Shown here one piece after another: positions 49,153 to 61,381 of a stretch of DNA of 64,000 bases. A model generated the notes under the pieces. That model had not been told where the DNA came from. It searched no databases and saw nothing but the letters and a program-made list of their open reading frames with translations. The first letter of the stretch is position 1. Every line of letters begins with the position of its first letter. This stretch comes from Apus apus (taxonomy: Eukaryota > Chordata > Aves > Apodiformes > Apodidae): contig NC_067301.1 of the NCBI RefSeq assembly GCF_020740795.1, positions 2,480,001 to 2,544,000 on the forward strand, written 5' to 3'. The translations under genes and the position numbers were made by a program.

Positions 49153-52100
49153 ATGCCCGAGATAAAAGTCACTCCCTTGGGTAAGTCCGGTCTGAACTAG
49201 CAACGCTGCAGCGCGTTGGGGTTCAGGATTCAAGGGGTGTGTTTCCTCGCTGGGAGCCGGCGCGGTGGGTTCCCGCAGCCTGGGCAGCAGCCAGACCTGC
49301 TCCTTGTCCTGTCCTGCCTTGTCTTTGCAGCCGGTGAGCTGCGTGTACAGGGCTCACGAGTGTGTGCGGGGAGAGACGTTGCAGTGGCAGGGCTGGGGGG
49401 CTTGTGTGGACCTTCAGGGGTGCCTGACTGGTCTGTGTTGCTGGGGCCCAGGGGCTGGGCAGGACGTGGGGCGCAGCTGCATCCTGGTCTCCATCGCTGG
49501 GAAGAACGTCATGCTGGACTGCGGGATGCACATGGGCTACAACGATGACGTGAGTGTTGCTGGGGGAGCCTGGGTGTTGTGTGGAGGTGCTTCCGAGGTG
49601 TGTCTGCCCGGTGCAGCTGGCTGTTTCCTCATGGAGAGCCTGTTTTTCTCCTGTCTCTGCAGAGGCGCTTCCCTGACTTTTCCTACATCACCCAGAACGG
49701 GAGGCTGACTGACTTTCTGGACTGTGTGATCATCAGGTGAGGAAGCTTCCTTCCTTCTCAGGTGGGAAATGGGAAATCTTAACACACAGTCCTCACGAGT
49801 CCATCGTTCGTGTTTTGGCCAGTTCCTCTAGGTCACACAGTGCTTTTAAAATCAAGCCAGATCTGAGCACCAGGAAAGTCGAATTCCTCCTCTATCCTTT
49901 GTGTCTTCCTGCAGCCACTTTCATTTGGACCATTGTGGAGCTTTACCCTATTTCAGTGAAATGGTGGGTTATGATGGGCCCATTTACATGACCCATCCTA
50001 CCAAGGCCATCTGTCCCATCCTCCTGGAGGACTACAGGAAGATCACTGTGGATAAGAAAGGGGAAATCAACTTTTTCACCTCCCAAATGATTAAAGACTG
50101 CATGAAGAAAGTGGTTGCTGTGCATCTTCACCAGACAGTTCAGGTAAGTGACCGTTTCTGCATCCCTCTGGGTCAGCCCCACTGGGTGGTTGTGCCAGGC
50201 AGAGCAGGTTTGGGTGGTCAGGGTGTGTGCAGTTGGGCAGTGTTTGTGTGTTGGAGCAGGTGGATGAGGAGCTGGAGATCAAGGCCTACTATGCAGGCCA
50301 CGTGCTTGGAGCTGCCATGTTCCAGATCAAGGTTGGGTGTGAGTCCGTCGTCTACACTGTGAGTACAACACCTGCAGATCCCTGCATGGCCTTTTAACTG
50401 CCTGTTGCCTTGAGAAAATTAATGTATTTCCCTTCTTCCACCAGGGTGATTATAACATGACACCAGACAGACATTTGGGGTAAGTGGGAAGCCTGAGTTT
50501 CCTTCAATTATATTTCTGGCAGGAACATACTCGCACAACTTCTGTTGGTACTGGGGGCTTATCAGCCTTGATCCTTTGTTGGGAGACTGGAACATTTAAT
50601 GGTGTCTTTGCTGAGAAGATAAATGCACTTTTGAATTATGAGAATGAACAGATTTACATGGATTCTTCCAGACAGACCTTAATGTCATCTTCTCTATACT
50701 CACATCAATTGATTTTTAAGGCTGTGTAATAATTAGACTTAGATGTTTGAAATGTTTTATTCTCATGGTATCTTCTAAATGCATTGACTTTCTCAGACAG
50801 TGCTAATCACAAACTTTATGTTTACCTGTAGATATGAGAGATTAATACTATGTAGAGTAATACTTTAATTCACTTAAAACAAGTAATAGACTGGAGAAGA
50901 ATTGCTTTTCAGAATCTGTGCTGTCTCTTCTGAGCTGGTCTGATTTAAAGAGAGCAAAGAGGGGGATCATGATGCTTCCACAGGACCTTCCAGGTGACTT
51001 GGGTCAAGCCTGTGCACACCTGGGTACCAGTTTTTCTCTCTGCAAATGGAGACAGTGACATTCTCCACCCATCTTTGAGACCTGTAGGTCAGAAATGCCA
51101 GAAACCATCTCCCAAACTAACTTGGCTGTTTAAATTCCCTTTGTTTTCAGAGCTGCCTGGATCGACAAGTGTCGCCCAGATTTGTTGATCACTGAGTCCA
51201 CCTATGCCACAACCATCAGGGATTCCAAACGCTGCAGAGAAAGAGACTTCCTGAAGAAAGTCCATGAGACTGTAGAGAGAGGAGGGAAGGTAGGAGGTTG
51301 TGATCACCTCAGTGATGGGATTTTTCCTCTGGGAAGCTCTGCTTGGCTCTGTAGTGCTGTGGAACTGCAGACAGACTCGGGCACCCCTGCCTGACACCAG
51401 AGGCATCTCTGTGTTCCTCCAGCTGTATTGAAAAGAGAGACTGTTAAACACTTAAACTCTGCCAAGAACAAAACCAGTCTGTGAGTTAAAGAGACAGCAA
51501 GGGAAGTGCTGGACTTAGGATCTGCAGACAGTGAGGATACAGGCAGAATTCACCTGATTTGCTTCTTGTATAGTGAAGCATCCTCTTAGCCCTGTGAATT
51601 AAGAAACTGAGCTGGACTGTTCAATTTCTGCTTTTAATCTTGGCCAGAAATTATTGCCAGTGTAGCCAGGTCTGTTCATGATCCTGCTTTGTGCTGTGTT
51701 AACAGTGTGAAAGTTCTTCTGAGGTTCTCATTCCCACCCCATGGAGAGCAGACCTAGGAAAAGGCATTATGAAAAGAGTCATCTTAACCCCTCAGAAAGT
51801 GGAACTAGAACTGGAAATCTGGAGCATGAGGAAGTTTTACTGATCCCACTGTAGTTAAGGATCTGGTTCTAGTTTCCTAGGACTTGGTTAATTTAATTCC
51901 ATTTAAATGGAAAACCAAAGTTTGTCTGTTGATTGTATGTGTAGAACCTGAACTGCCTTTTGGTTAAAGGTTGTAGTAGTTTATCACCTGTGGCCTCAAA
52001 ACTGCAGGAGATGTTCCTGTGGGGTCAGCAAAAGAACGTCAGAAAGTGAGAGGGGCCTGAGGGGCTTGTTAAGAACTGAGAACACTGCAGTGCACTTACC

Positions 52101-55100
52101 TGCAGTTTGGGTTTCACAGACTGTAAAATCCTACCTCACTTGCAGGTTCTGATCCCGGTTTTTGCCCTTGGACGTGCCCAGGAACTTTGCATTTTACTGG
52201 AAACCTTCTGGTGAGTGCACCTCCTCTGTGCAGCTCCCACCTACCCCTCTGTCCTCCTCCTGTGTGCTCCTGGCAGGTTCCTGTCCCTGTGTAGCACCAG
52301 AGTTCTCCTCACTATCCCTCTGCACGTCAGCCCGTGCTGGCAGGTGCAGAGTTTCTTCTTCCCATGCATGCCCAGAGTTCCTGACTCCAAGCAGTAAAAC
52401 ACCATTTTCTTACCCAGTGTCATTCTCCACCCCTTCCCCAAACACTCAGGATCAACTGTCCCTTAAAGACTTGGGCTGCATCTGTGCCAGGGTGTAAAAC
52501 TGTTTTCCTGGGAGAGGGAGGAGGGATGAACAAGTACTAAATTAACATCTAAGCACCGTGTGGAGATGGTTTTGATCCCAAATGCGGCTGCTTTTAATCA
52601 CATCCCATGGCAGAATGTTAAACATTTGTAATGGCAGGAAGCTGGCTCAAGTAGGGGAGGAGAATTAGAGCCTCCCTTGCAGCAAGGTGATGCTCAGTGA
52701 TGGAGGATGGTCCTGATTTAGAGCTCCAGGAGAGGAGGGGATGCACAAAAACCATCTCTGGAGACTCCATGGGTTTATGGGATTTTGGGGTGGATCACCA
52801 GGGTCCTCACAGGTCTCTGGAATACTTCTTTCTCCAGGGAAAGGATGAATTTGAAGGCTCCAATTTATTTTTCCACGGGGCTGACAGAGAAGGCCAACCA
52901 CTACTACAAGCTGTTCATCACCTGGACTAACCAGAAGATCCGGAAGACGTTTGTGCAGAGGAACATGTTTGAGTTCAAACACATCAAAGCGTTTGATCGG
53001 GCCTTTGCAGACAATCCAGGGCCCATGGTAAGGGGGTGTGAGCAGGTCCTGGGGCAGGGGGGGTCAGGGAGCTGGGTTTATACCACTCTGCTCCTGGCTA
53101 AGGCAAAAAGGAAAAGATCAGCACCCCCCTTTTGCAGCCAGGCCACCTGGAGGCTTTTAGCTGTGTGACTATTAAAGATCCTTCCTATCTTTATTTTGCT
53201 AAAGGTAAAAATGCCCAGAGAAAATGAAACAAACGATGGAGGGTTTGTATAATCTGTGCCTCTGGGTCTGATCCCAGCTCTGGTTTTTACAGAACGTTCT
53301 TTTGACTGAAATTGTGAGACACCAGATCCTTTACGACACCACCTCTTGTTGCTGGTTTTGTTTCTGACTGGTTCATTGGGCAGTGGCTGAAAGAGGAATC
53401 TGTGGAGCATGGTGGTACCATTATAGAACTGTTCAGATGCTGTGGGTGATCACAAACATTTCCTAAACCAGTGGCTTGACTTAATTGAAAATTAGAGAAG
53501 GGGGAAAAACAGCAGAACCCCCTATGACAGCTCTGGGGTAGGAAGTGGGGTGGGGATTAGTGGATACTCCAGTTTCAGGATATTTATGTAAGTCAAACAA
53601 ACAAAGAAAAAACCCAGGACTGTGTGGTGATTTTTGGTACCTCTTTGGATTCTAGGTTGTGTTTGCAACCCCTGGCATGCTCCATGCAGGACAGTCCCTT
53701 CAGATCTTCAGGAAATGGGCAGGGAATGAAAAGAACATGGTAAGAAATTCTGTTTGCTTGAGGGATGTTTTGTTCCTGCGACGCTGCTGCGAGAGAGTCG
53801 TGAACAAGGGTTGGAGGGAGACTTGTCCTGAGAGTGCAGGGCTGCATGACAAGGGTCCTTTAGTGAGACACATCTCAGGGGGTTGTGGGAGATGTTATTT
53901 TCAAAGGTGCTTTTGTTAATCTGAAGAGGCCTGGGAGACACTTGTCACTTGCACTAGTTCTTACTAGTGGTGTGTAGGTTTCAGCAGTTTGCTTTCCAGT
54001 TTTGTTCTCGTGGGTATTTTGGAGCTGGGTGCTCCCAGGCTGCAGAACAAACAAGCAGGTTTCCAGTGAAGGAATCGTAGAATAGTAGGGGTTGGAAGGG
54101 ACCTCTGGAGGTCATCAAGTCCAAAGATGGTCTGTGTAAAATGGGATGAGCACAAACCTCATAGCAGCCTCCCAGTGCCTGAAGGGGCTCCAGGAAAGCT
54201 GAGGAGGGGCTGTTGACAAGGGCAGGGAGGGAGAGGACAAGGGGGAATGGATTAAAACTGGAAGAGGGAGATTTAGGTTGGACATGAGGAGGGAATTATT
54301 TAGTGTGAGACCCTGGCCCAGGTTGCCCAGGGAAGCTGTGGCTGCCCCATCCCTGGCAGTGTTGAAGGGCAGGTTGGATGGGGCTTGGAGCAGCCTGGGC
54401 TGGTGGGAGATGTCCCTGCCCATGCAGGGGGGTTGGGAATAGATGACCTTTCAGGTCTCTCCCAACCCAAACCAGTCTGTGATTCTCTGATTTGTGGCTA
54501 TTTTGATGTTACCAACAGCTTTGCTCCACAAGCCCACCTGCAGAGTGTGCAGATGTTTCTGTTTCCTTCTCAGGTCATCATGCCTGGCTACTGCGTGCAG
54601 GGAACCGTGGGCCACAAGATCCTGAGCGGGCAGCGCAAGCTGGAGATGGAAGGAAGACAAATTGTAAGTGTTCTTTTCAAAAAGGAGGATCCTCTGGGGA
54701 AACTCTTTGGAAGCTGAGGTGGCAGTTAGACTCCATGTATTGGAATATGCCACATACAACAGGGAAAACACACAAGTGACACTTTCTTTGGGGTTGGGCG
54801 AGGTTTTTTCCCCCCTTTGCATTGACAGAGCTCTGTTTCTGCCCTAAGATGTTGTCAGGGGTGTATTTATAATGGTGTTTAATAAGTAGGCCCCGTTAGT
54901 CAGGTGAAAATGATCCATAACACAAGGATATTCAAACCGACACCAGCTGCCCTCAGGTACTGATTTGTTTTGGCAAATGTGTGGCAACTGTTGTGCTGTG
55001 AAACGGGGCAGCTTCTCCTGGAAGTTACCAGGAGCTGCAGCAGCTTGTTCAGTCTCTGCTGATCAGCAGCTCTCTCTCCAGCCTCACTTTCACAGAATCC

Positions 55101-58100
55101 CAGACTGGTTTGGGTTGGAAGGGACCTTAAAGATCATCCAGTTCCAACCCCCTGCATGGGCAGGGACACCTCCCACCAGCCCAGGCTGCTCCAAGCCCCA
55201 TCCAACCTGCCCTTCAACACTGCCAGGGATGGGGCAGCCACAGCTTCTCTGGGCAACCTGGGCCAGGGTCTCACCACCTTCACAGCAAAGAATTTCCTCC
55301 TCATGTCCAAACTCAATCTCCCTCTTCCAGTTTTAATCCATTCCCCCTCATCCCATCCCTTCCTGCCCTTGTCCAAAGTTCTTCCCCAGCTTTCTTGGAG
55401 CCCCTTCAGGCACTGGAAGGTGCTCTAAGGTCACCAAAACCTAAGGTTCAGCTCCAGGCTGAACACCCCCAACTCTCTCAGCCTGTCCTCCAGCCCTCAG
55501 ATCATCTCTGTGGCCTTTCTCTGGGCTTTCTCCATGAGCTTCATGTCCTAAAGAATTTTCCAGTTCATTTCCTTCTCTAAACCCAATGCAGAGGAGTCTG
55601 GGTCTGTCTGTGTGGGGTGCAGAGAGCCAGAGTGGTTCCTGCTTCAGAAAGCCTGTGCTTTCTGCTCCCCCACAGCTGGAAGTGAAGATGCAGGTGGAGT
55701 ACATGTCCTTCAGTGCCCACGCAGATGCCAAGGGGATCATGCAGCTGATCCGTCAGGCTGAGCCACGGAATGTTCTCCTGGTCCACGGGGAAGCAAAGAA
55801 AATGGAGTTTCTGAAGCAGAAGATAGAACAGGAATTCCGTGAGTACAGTGCTGGTTCTGAAGGGAGGATGGCAAGAGAAGGGAGGCATTGAAGTTCAGGT
55901 GCTTGATCCCTGGGAGCCCAGCACAGAATCAAGCATAATGTAGGAATGACCAGGACCAGTCGTCCTCAGGAAGCTACTGCCTGTCATGTATCTTAATTAA
56001 CACATGAGGCCTGTATTTTAATGCTTATTTAGCCTTGATTCAAATGTATCATTACAGTTCAGCTCTTACTGAATTTCTATCCTAGAAGAAGCCAGGGCAG
56101 GCAGGGTACACCTGAACCTGAAGTTAACAACTGCAGCTGGGGAGTGAGCTCCAGAGGAAAATAAAAAATGAATTCCTTGGAAACAGCTGACTGAAATAGT
56201 GAGAGAGCAAAGAATTCCCCCTGGCTGGTGCCTTGCTGTCTGCAGGTTGCTGAGCAGTAGTTGCTATTGATGCCAAAGAACAGGCAGCTTTGTTGCAGTT
56301 TGTTTTCTTGTTACCCTCACAAGGATTTAAGGACAGCTGGGCTGGGAGATGCTGCCCTGTTTGGGTTTTGATGGTTCTGGTGGGGTTGTTCACCTGAAGT
56401 CCAGGCAGCAGTTCTACTTCACAGCCTCTTTCAAATCCCTGGTTTCAGCTGATTGTTGTTAAACTGCATTTTCTGTCCTGAACAGCTGCCATAGGCTCCT
56501 GCCAAAGTCCCTGTCCCCTCTGGGGCTGGGGGTGCTTATGCATCCTGACCTGGGGTGTTTGCCTTGCAGATGTCAGCTGCTACATGCCTGCCAACGGGGA
56601 GACCACCACCATCCTCACCAATCCCAGCATTCCTGTGGACATCTCCCTGGGACTTCTGAAGAGGGAGACAGCAATAGGTGAGAACTTCATCTTGTGGGCC
56701 CTGCCACTGTGTTGTGCAGCACCCATGGTGCAGGGTCACTGGTGCCCCACAGCAGTGCTTCCCGGGGAAGAACTGGTTTGAGCAGCAGTTGGTGGCTGAG
56801 GGAGCTGCCTGTGACAGGAAGTGGCTGCTGTGCTGGGGATGTACAGTCAATGTTTCCAATCAAATATACACACTACCTCCTTGCCCAGTCCCTGTGGTAC
56901 CAAGTCCATCTGCACTTTTACTAGCTCGGTCTGTGAACACTGGAATTAGGTTTAATAAACCAAATTTAAGAAAAATCTAAGATCTCTCAGAATCAAGAAG
57001 TACACAGGCAGGTACAGACATTCTGTATCGCTGAGTGTGGTTTCTTACACATAAATCTGCAGCACTGACACTGGTTTAAGCACCGTGTATTTTACATCTT
57101 TCTTCTCCTTTTCCTTAGTCTCTGAACCTTAGCAAGCCCCAAACCCAATGTGTTCAGACCTGCAGCAGTTCTTAGGTGTGAACAGTGAGCACACCATTGC
57201 TAACCATGTCATCCTTCTCTTCCCTGGCCTTGCTTTAGGTCTGTTGCCAGATGTCAAGAAGCCCAAGCTCATGCATGGCACGTTGATGATGAAGGACAAT
57301 GTAAGTACAAGGTTCCTGTGTTTGGTTTGTGTCCTCTGGAGGAGCGTGTTGTCGTTCACTCGCGAGTCCTGGATGAACAGGGAACTAAAATCAAGATAAG
57401 CAGTCTTAGTGGCTTAGGAGGAGCCCAGAAACTCCACACCTGGTCCAGCACAAGAAGTAGCTTGTAATGGATTTGTCCTTGTCCTCTGCAGAGCTTCCGC
57501 CTGGTGTCTCCTGAGCAGGCTCTGAAGGAGCTGGGCCTGGCAGAGCATCAGCTGCGCTTCACCTGCCGCGTCCACATCCAGGATCCGCGCAAGGAGCACG
57601 AGACCGTGCTCCGTGTCTACAACCACCTCAAGGGGCAAGTCATTCCAAGCTTTTCCCCACCCTGGGGATGCACTTGAAGCCCTGCAGGCAGATGCTCTGT
57701 TCTGTGACTGGTCCCTTGCTCAGAGGAGCAGGGTTCAGGCTGGATTCTGCAGGATCTCCTGCCTGGTGAACAAAAGCACAGACCCCCGCGTGGGTGGGCC
57801 CCACTCTCCCTGCCTTGGGTGGGGGTGCTGGCTCAGACACAGCTACAAGTAACAAGATGCAGGGGGGTTCAAAGATCGAAGGGGTGACCCACCCTTCCTT
57901 TGATGCCTGTCCCCCTCAAACTAAGTAACTTTATCTTCTCTCTCACCAGCATCCTGAAAGATTACTCGGTGCAGCATCTCCCTGATGGGTCGATAACAGT
58001 GGAGTCCATTCTCATCCAGGCCACAGCACACTCAGAGGACCAAGGAACCAAAGTTCTGCTCGTATCCTGGACCTACCAGGTAGGAATACTTGAAGACAGA

Positions 58101-58956
58101 CTTTCCTTACCTCCTTACAGTCCAAAACTATGGTAAGGGTGAGTCTTCATCACTCTCTGCACAGTTTCAGGTGAGTCGCTGCCATTTTCTTCACCATTTT
58201 GGGTTTAGCACAAATAATTCCATGGAGCTCTAGAGTCCTGCAGTTCTCTGGGGCCACTGAACTCACAGCAACTGATCTGGAGTAATTACACTTAATACAA
58301 TTAGATAATGACTCATTAATGTCTGTGTTTTGAGGACACTATAGTATCCAGTTTCTAAACTCTCAGCTGTATCACTGCTCCCACACAGCACATGCAGGTA
58401 TTTCATATTGTATTTCTCTGAAGTTTTACACCTAACCCCAAGCAGGAGGCTTGTTAACAAACCAGTGATAAGATTAGACACAGTCATTATCTTTTCTTCC
58501 TTTTAAAAGTGTACTTCCTGTGGCTGTATTTTTAAATCCTTGCTTTACAGAAAGGAAATACCTTCTTGAGGGCAAAACAAAACAGGTTCTTTATTCTTTG
58601 GTTTAAAGAAAAATGGTCGTTTTCCTCAAAAGAAACACCTCAGGTCCAGACACCTCCTTTGACAAAGTGGTTTTACACTGGTATTTTTAAAGAACCCCCA
58701 GAAATGTTGTTGTGCTAACTGGACTGGTTTCCAGTTTTGAACACTTGCTAGCATTAGATTTTGATGGGTCTAAGAATTAATTCCGTTTCTAGGTTTTAAA
58801 GCCTCATTTAGTGCCCCAAATGGGAAAGTCAAGGAGAAGGGAAGTCAAGGAGAAGATTCCTTTCATCTTGGTTCTCTTTATTCTCTCTAGGATGAAGAAC
58901 TGGGCAGTTACCTCACATCCCTTCTGAAGAAAGGGCTGCCCCAGAGCACATCATGA
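49153..58956 (+). CDS. INTS11: Integrator complex subunit 11 (INTS11/CPSF3L), 17 coding exons
   Basis: Catalytic RNA endonuclease of Integrator, cutting snRNA, enhancer-RNA and paused mRNA transcripts in the nucleus. Exons: 49153-49180, 49452-49549, 49663-49736, 49915-50143, 50260-50358, 50445-50479, 51151-51289, 52146-52210, 52838-53027, 53656-53739, 54574-54663, 55676-55838, 56570-56677, 57239-57300, 57492-57634, 57950-58079, 58891-58956. They total 1803 nt, 600 aa, the human length. The metallo-beta-lactamase core has HFHLDH (H68, H70, D72, H73), [24 protein letters not shown] and the motif-4 Glu in [10 protein letters not shown]. The beta-CASP part has [24 protein letters not shown] and FSAHADAKG. 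The C-terminal part binds INTS9 in the family. Sixteen introns; the one after 57634 uses a GC donor. CR1 copies sit in the introns flanking the 54574 exon. Confidence 0.97.
54073..54123 (-). repeat. CR1 3'-end fragment, minus orientation, in INTS11 intron
   Basis: AATAGTAGGGGTTGGAAGGG followed by ACCTCTGGAGGTCATCAAGT is the reverse complement of a CR1 3' end, about 50 bp long. It lies just before a plus-oriented CR1, suggesting two separate insertions. Confidence 0.75.
54150..54497 (+). repeat. CR1 LINE, plus orientation, upstream of INTS11 exon 11
   Basis: Reads AGTGCCTGAAGGGGCTCCAG, GGTTGGATGGGGCTTGGAGC and finishes CAGTCTGTGATTCTCTGATT, the CR1 3' terminus. About 350 bp long, 5'-truncated. 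It is nearly the exact reverse complement of the copy at 55091-55565. Confidence 0.9.
55091..55565 (-). repeat. CR1 LINE, minus orientation, downstream of INTS11 exon 11
   Basis: Starts CACAGAATCCCAGACTGGTT then GGGTTGGAAGGGACCTTAAA and runs through GCTCCAAGCCCCATCCAACC to CTCAGCCTGTCCTCCAGCCC and ATGAGCTTCATGTCC. About 475 bp, 5'-truncated. It is in opposite orientation to the CR1 at 54150-54497 and appears to be the same young subfamily. Confidence 0.92.
57635..57949 (+). other. INTS11: GC-AG intron of INTS11
   Basis: The exon ends CTCAAGGG and the intron begins GCAAGT, matching the donor consensus at all positions except +2. The acceptor is CTCACCAG at 57949. This junction gives HLKGILKDYS, parallel to human HLKSVLKDH. 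The only nearby GT (57639) would add four bases and break the frame. Confidence 0.85.
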
Positions 58957-59044
58957 GCAACAGAACAGCAGGCACTGGGGTTTTTCAGAGAGAATTAGGT
59001 TTTATTTTGTTTACATTGTCAAGGTGTGTTTCTAGTTCTGTTTC

Positions 59045-59050
59045 AATAAA
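59045..59050 (+). promoter_or_regulatory. INTS11 poly(A) signal
   Basis: A canonical AATAAA lies 88 bases past the INTS11 stop codon, preceded by T-rich sequence and followed by GTCTGTGCAGTG, a GT-rich downstream element. It gives a short 3'UTR of roughly 110-120 bases. Confidence 0.75.
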
Positions 59051-61381
59051 GGAAGCAGAGTCCTTATCCAGTCTGTGCAGTGCACACAGCTCAGCAGTAG
59101 GTGCCCATCACAGCCTGGGGTTGGGGAGTCCTGAGGAGGAAGCTGGGAGTTCCCTTACACAACAAGGTGAGAGATGTTCAGCATTCTTCCCTCCCACAGC
59201 AGTGCTGAGTGAAACAAGGAGCTTGCAAAGCTTCACAATTAAAATGCAAAGTGTGAGTACCATGGAGGGAAGAGTGTACAGCTCCCTGGCAGTGTGACAT
59301 TGTTCTCTGTGCCTCCTTCACTGACAGCTGACCAGCCTGCAAGAAAGCTCTGCACTCCTAGAGGGAGTCCTTCAATTTTGTTTTCATCTGTCCAGGATAT
59401 AAAAATTTTGCTTAGCTGGAAAGAATAGTCCCTCCAGTGGTGGGAAGTTTCTCCATAGCCTATAAATGGGACAAAACCAGCAGTATCTCATGAAAAGTAA
59501 AAGATTTAATTTGTCCTAAAGCTCCTTCAGAGGTTCTTATCTGCATTTTACTTGTCTTGCCAAGCCCAGTCAAGCAGAGGAACACAGGAATTATTTTAAA
59601 TATTTTAGAAAAGTTTGAGCAGCTTTTCTCACCCATATTAAAAACTTTCCTCCAAGCTCATAGTGAAAGAACTGGAGAGGTTGGTGACTGACCCACCGTT
59701 AGTAAGAGGTGTCTGTTGAACATGATTCAATCTGCATGTGAAATAATTTATGTCAGGCCCTACTCCCCAACGCCACCTACTGCAAAGCTCCAGCTTTGTT
59801 AGTCATTTCAGCTCTGCCCTTGGTTTGCTTCCTGCACACAGCTCAGCTCCTGCAGTGGTTTATTGATGTGCTCTAACTGATCAATACAGCCTCTCAAACT
59901 CAAGACCCCCTGCTTGCCACCATCATGTGAATTTCTTTTTCCACAAACCAAGACCCCCAGACTTCTTACTTCCCAAACTCCTTCCTCCTGTCCCCATTGG
60001 CAAGGGGGCTGTGGCAGAAGCTGCATTGTCCACTGCTGTGCAGAGAGAAGTCACACCTCCTACAGAGAGATACCATCACTGCTCTCCCACCACCCTGCCA
60101 CCCCCAGGTCTGTGGCAGTTCTTGTTCCAAGTCCAATGGTGCAGCACAGCATGGGACCCCAACCCCCTGCTGTGGGTGCCAGGTCAGAGCTCAGTGTTAC
60201 CCTGCAGTCTGCACCTCTGGAAATGGGAATCCTGATGGAACACACTGTCCCCGGGGTGCTGCTCAACAGCCCCTGCCCACTTCCCTCTGCTGGGCAGTGC
60301 CTGCAGGCCCACCAGCTTCCTAAAGCTTAGGGGTGGAGGCGTGGGAAGGAACAGAAGAGTGAGGCTCTAGATCTGTGACCAAAATCACATCCTCTTTAAG
60401 TTCAACTGTTGGCTTTTCAGCACATCCGTCAGCCAGGCCCGTGGTTTTCTGGGGACTCTACTAACCCACAAATGATACATTCTTTCCAAAGTCTCATGTC
60501 TCACAGGGTGTAAAAGGCAGCAGTTCTCAGGAGCTGTGGTTCTGTTGATGCAAGAAAAGGGTGAAACAGTCAGATACGTTTTGTGATACAAGCAGTGACT
60601 GCAAAGAGCTTTGCCACGTGAGCAGGAGCCCTGCCAGCTCCCACAGCCACCTCCCTGCCTCTGGCCAAGGCAGCTTGTTTATCACTGCTCCTGATAAATC
60701 CTTGGATCTGTTACTTTCTAAGCTTGCATGAATGGATGTCCACTGAACCCAGAGGCATGCCAGCTAGAAAGCCTGCACTGAAATCCTCCTCAGGAGCCAA
60801 AGTATTGATGCACAGGAAGGGAGGAGAGGCCCTTATTTGGCTGTGGAATGCAGGCAGAAAGCCCTTGTGAATCCAGCTGGCTGCAGGGTGCCCCAGGGAG
60901 AAAACAGGATCCCTCCAAAATAGGGAAAAGCCAACAGGACTGCCCAGACCTCGGCTTCAGGGGCAATGAGGAGGTTTCAAGTAACTCTTTCTGGGCTGTA
61001 CTGGCTTCTGGAAGAGAGCCCTGAGTTGTCCCAACCCCAGAGTTAACCTAGGAGAGACCAAGGCATCAGTGCACATGAACACTATCTGTCACCAGGTGCT
61101 CTTGAGGCCTCACACAGCTCCCAGGTACTGTCCTGAGATATATAATACTAATAAATACTATTATATATAAATAATTATATATCATAATTAAAAATAACTA
61201 TGAAATAACAATAATAATAAAAAATAACTAATTAAGACTAATACAAATACACAGCTCTTAGGCACTTCCCTCCAGGGTTGCCTTGATGTAACAACCCCTG
61301 TCTGAGAACAGGGTAGATTTCATGGATTTCACAGGTTTGTTTTCAAAGAAACAGCTGGAAAGATGAAAACTCTACTTACTT
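59051..61381. other. Spacer between INTS11 and the GPCR gene
   Basis: The two genes converge here, so the right part probably carries the GPCR 3'UTR on the minus strand. A very AT-rich run (61139-61253) contains TATATATAAATAATTATATA-like sequence and AATAATAATAA repeats. No coding exon was recognised; in particular PUSL1, the expected human neighbour, was not seen. Confidence 0.6.
61139..61253. repeat. AT-rich simple repeat
   Basis: About 115 bp consisting almost wholly of A and T, with TATATAAATAATTATATATC and (AATA)-type runs. It is low-complexity DNA between INTS11 and the GPCR and could hold the GPCR transcript end. Confidence 0.7.

Larger units (their letters stand above)
48150..49560. 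promoter_or_regulatory. Bidirectional CpG-rich promoter of CPTP and INTS11
   Basis: The two start codons are 786 bp apart and divergent. The region is dense in CpG and GC boxes (GGGCGG types at 48376-48415). It has no TATA box, as is usual for paired housekeeping genes. Seen motifs include an NRF1-like GCGCCTGCGC at 48397-48406 and a YY1-like CCATGGCGGCT at 48900-48910. Two minisatellites occupy most of the space. Confidence 0.75.

Noticed and set aside
48466-49233. Minus-strand frame with Cys-Cys-Gly repeats, and alternative frames with Ala-rich repeats
   Set aside because: These are translations of the 15-bp minisatellite; the array is stop-free in several frames because its unit is a multiple of three. 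No start context, family or splice support.
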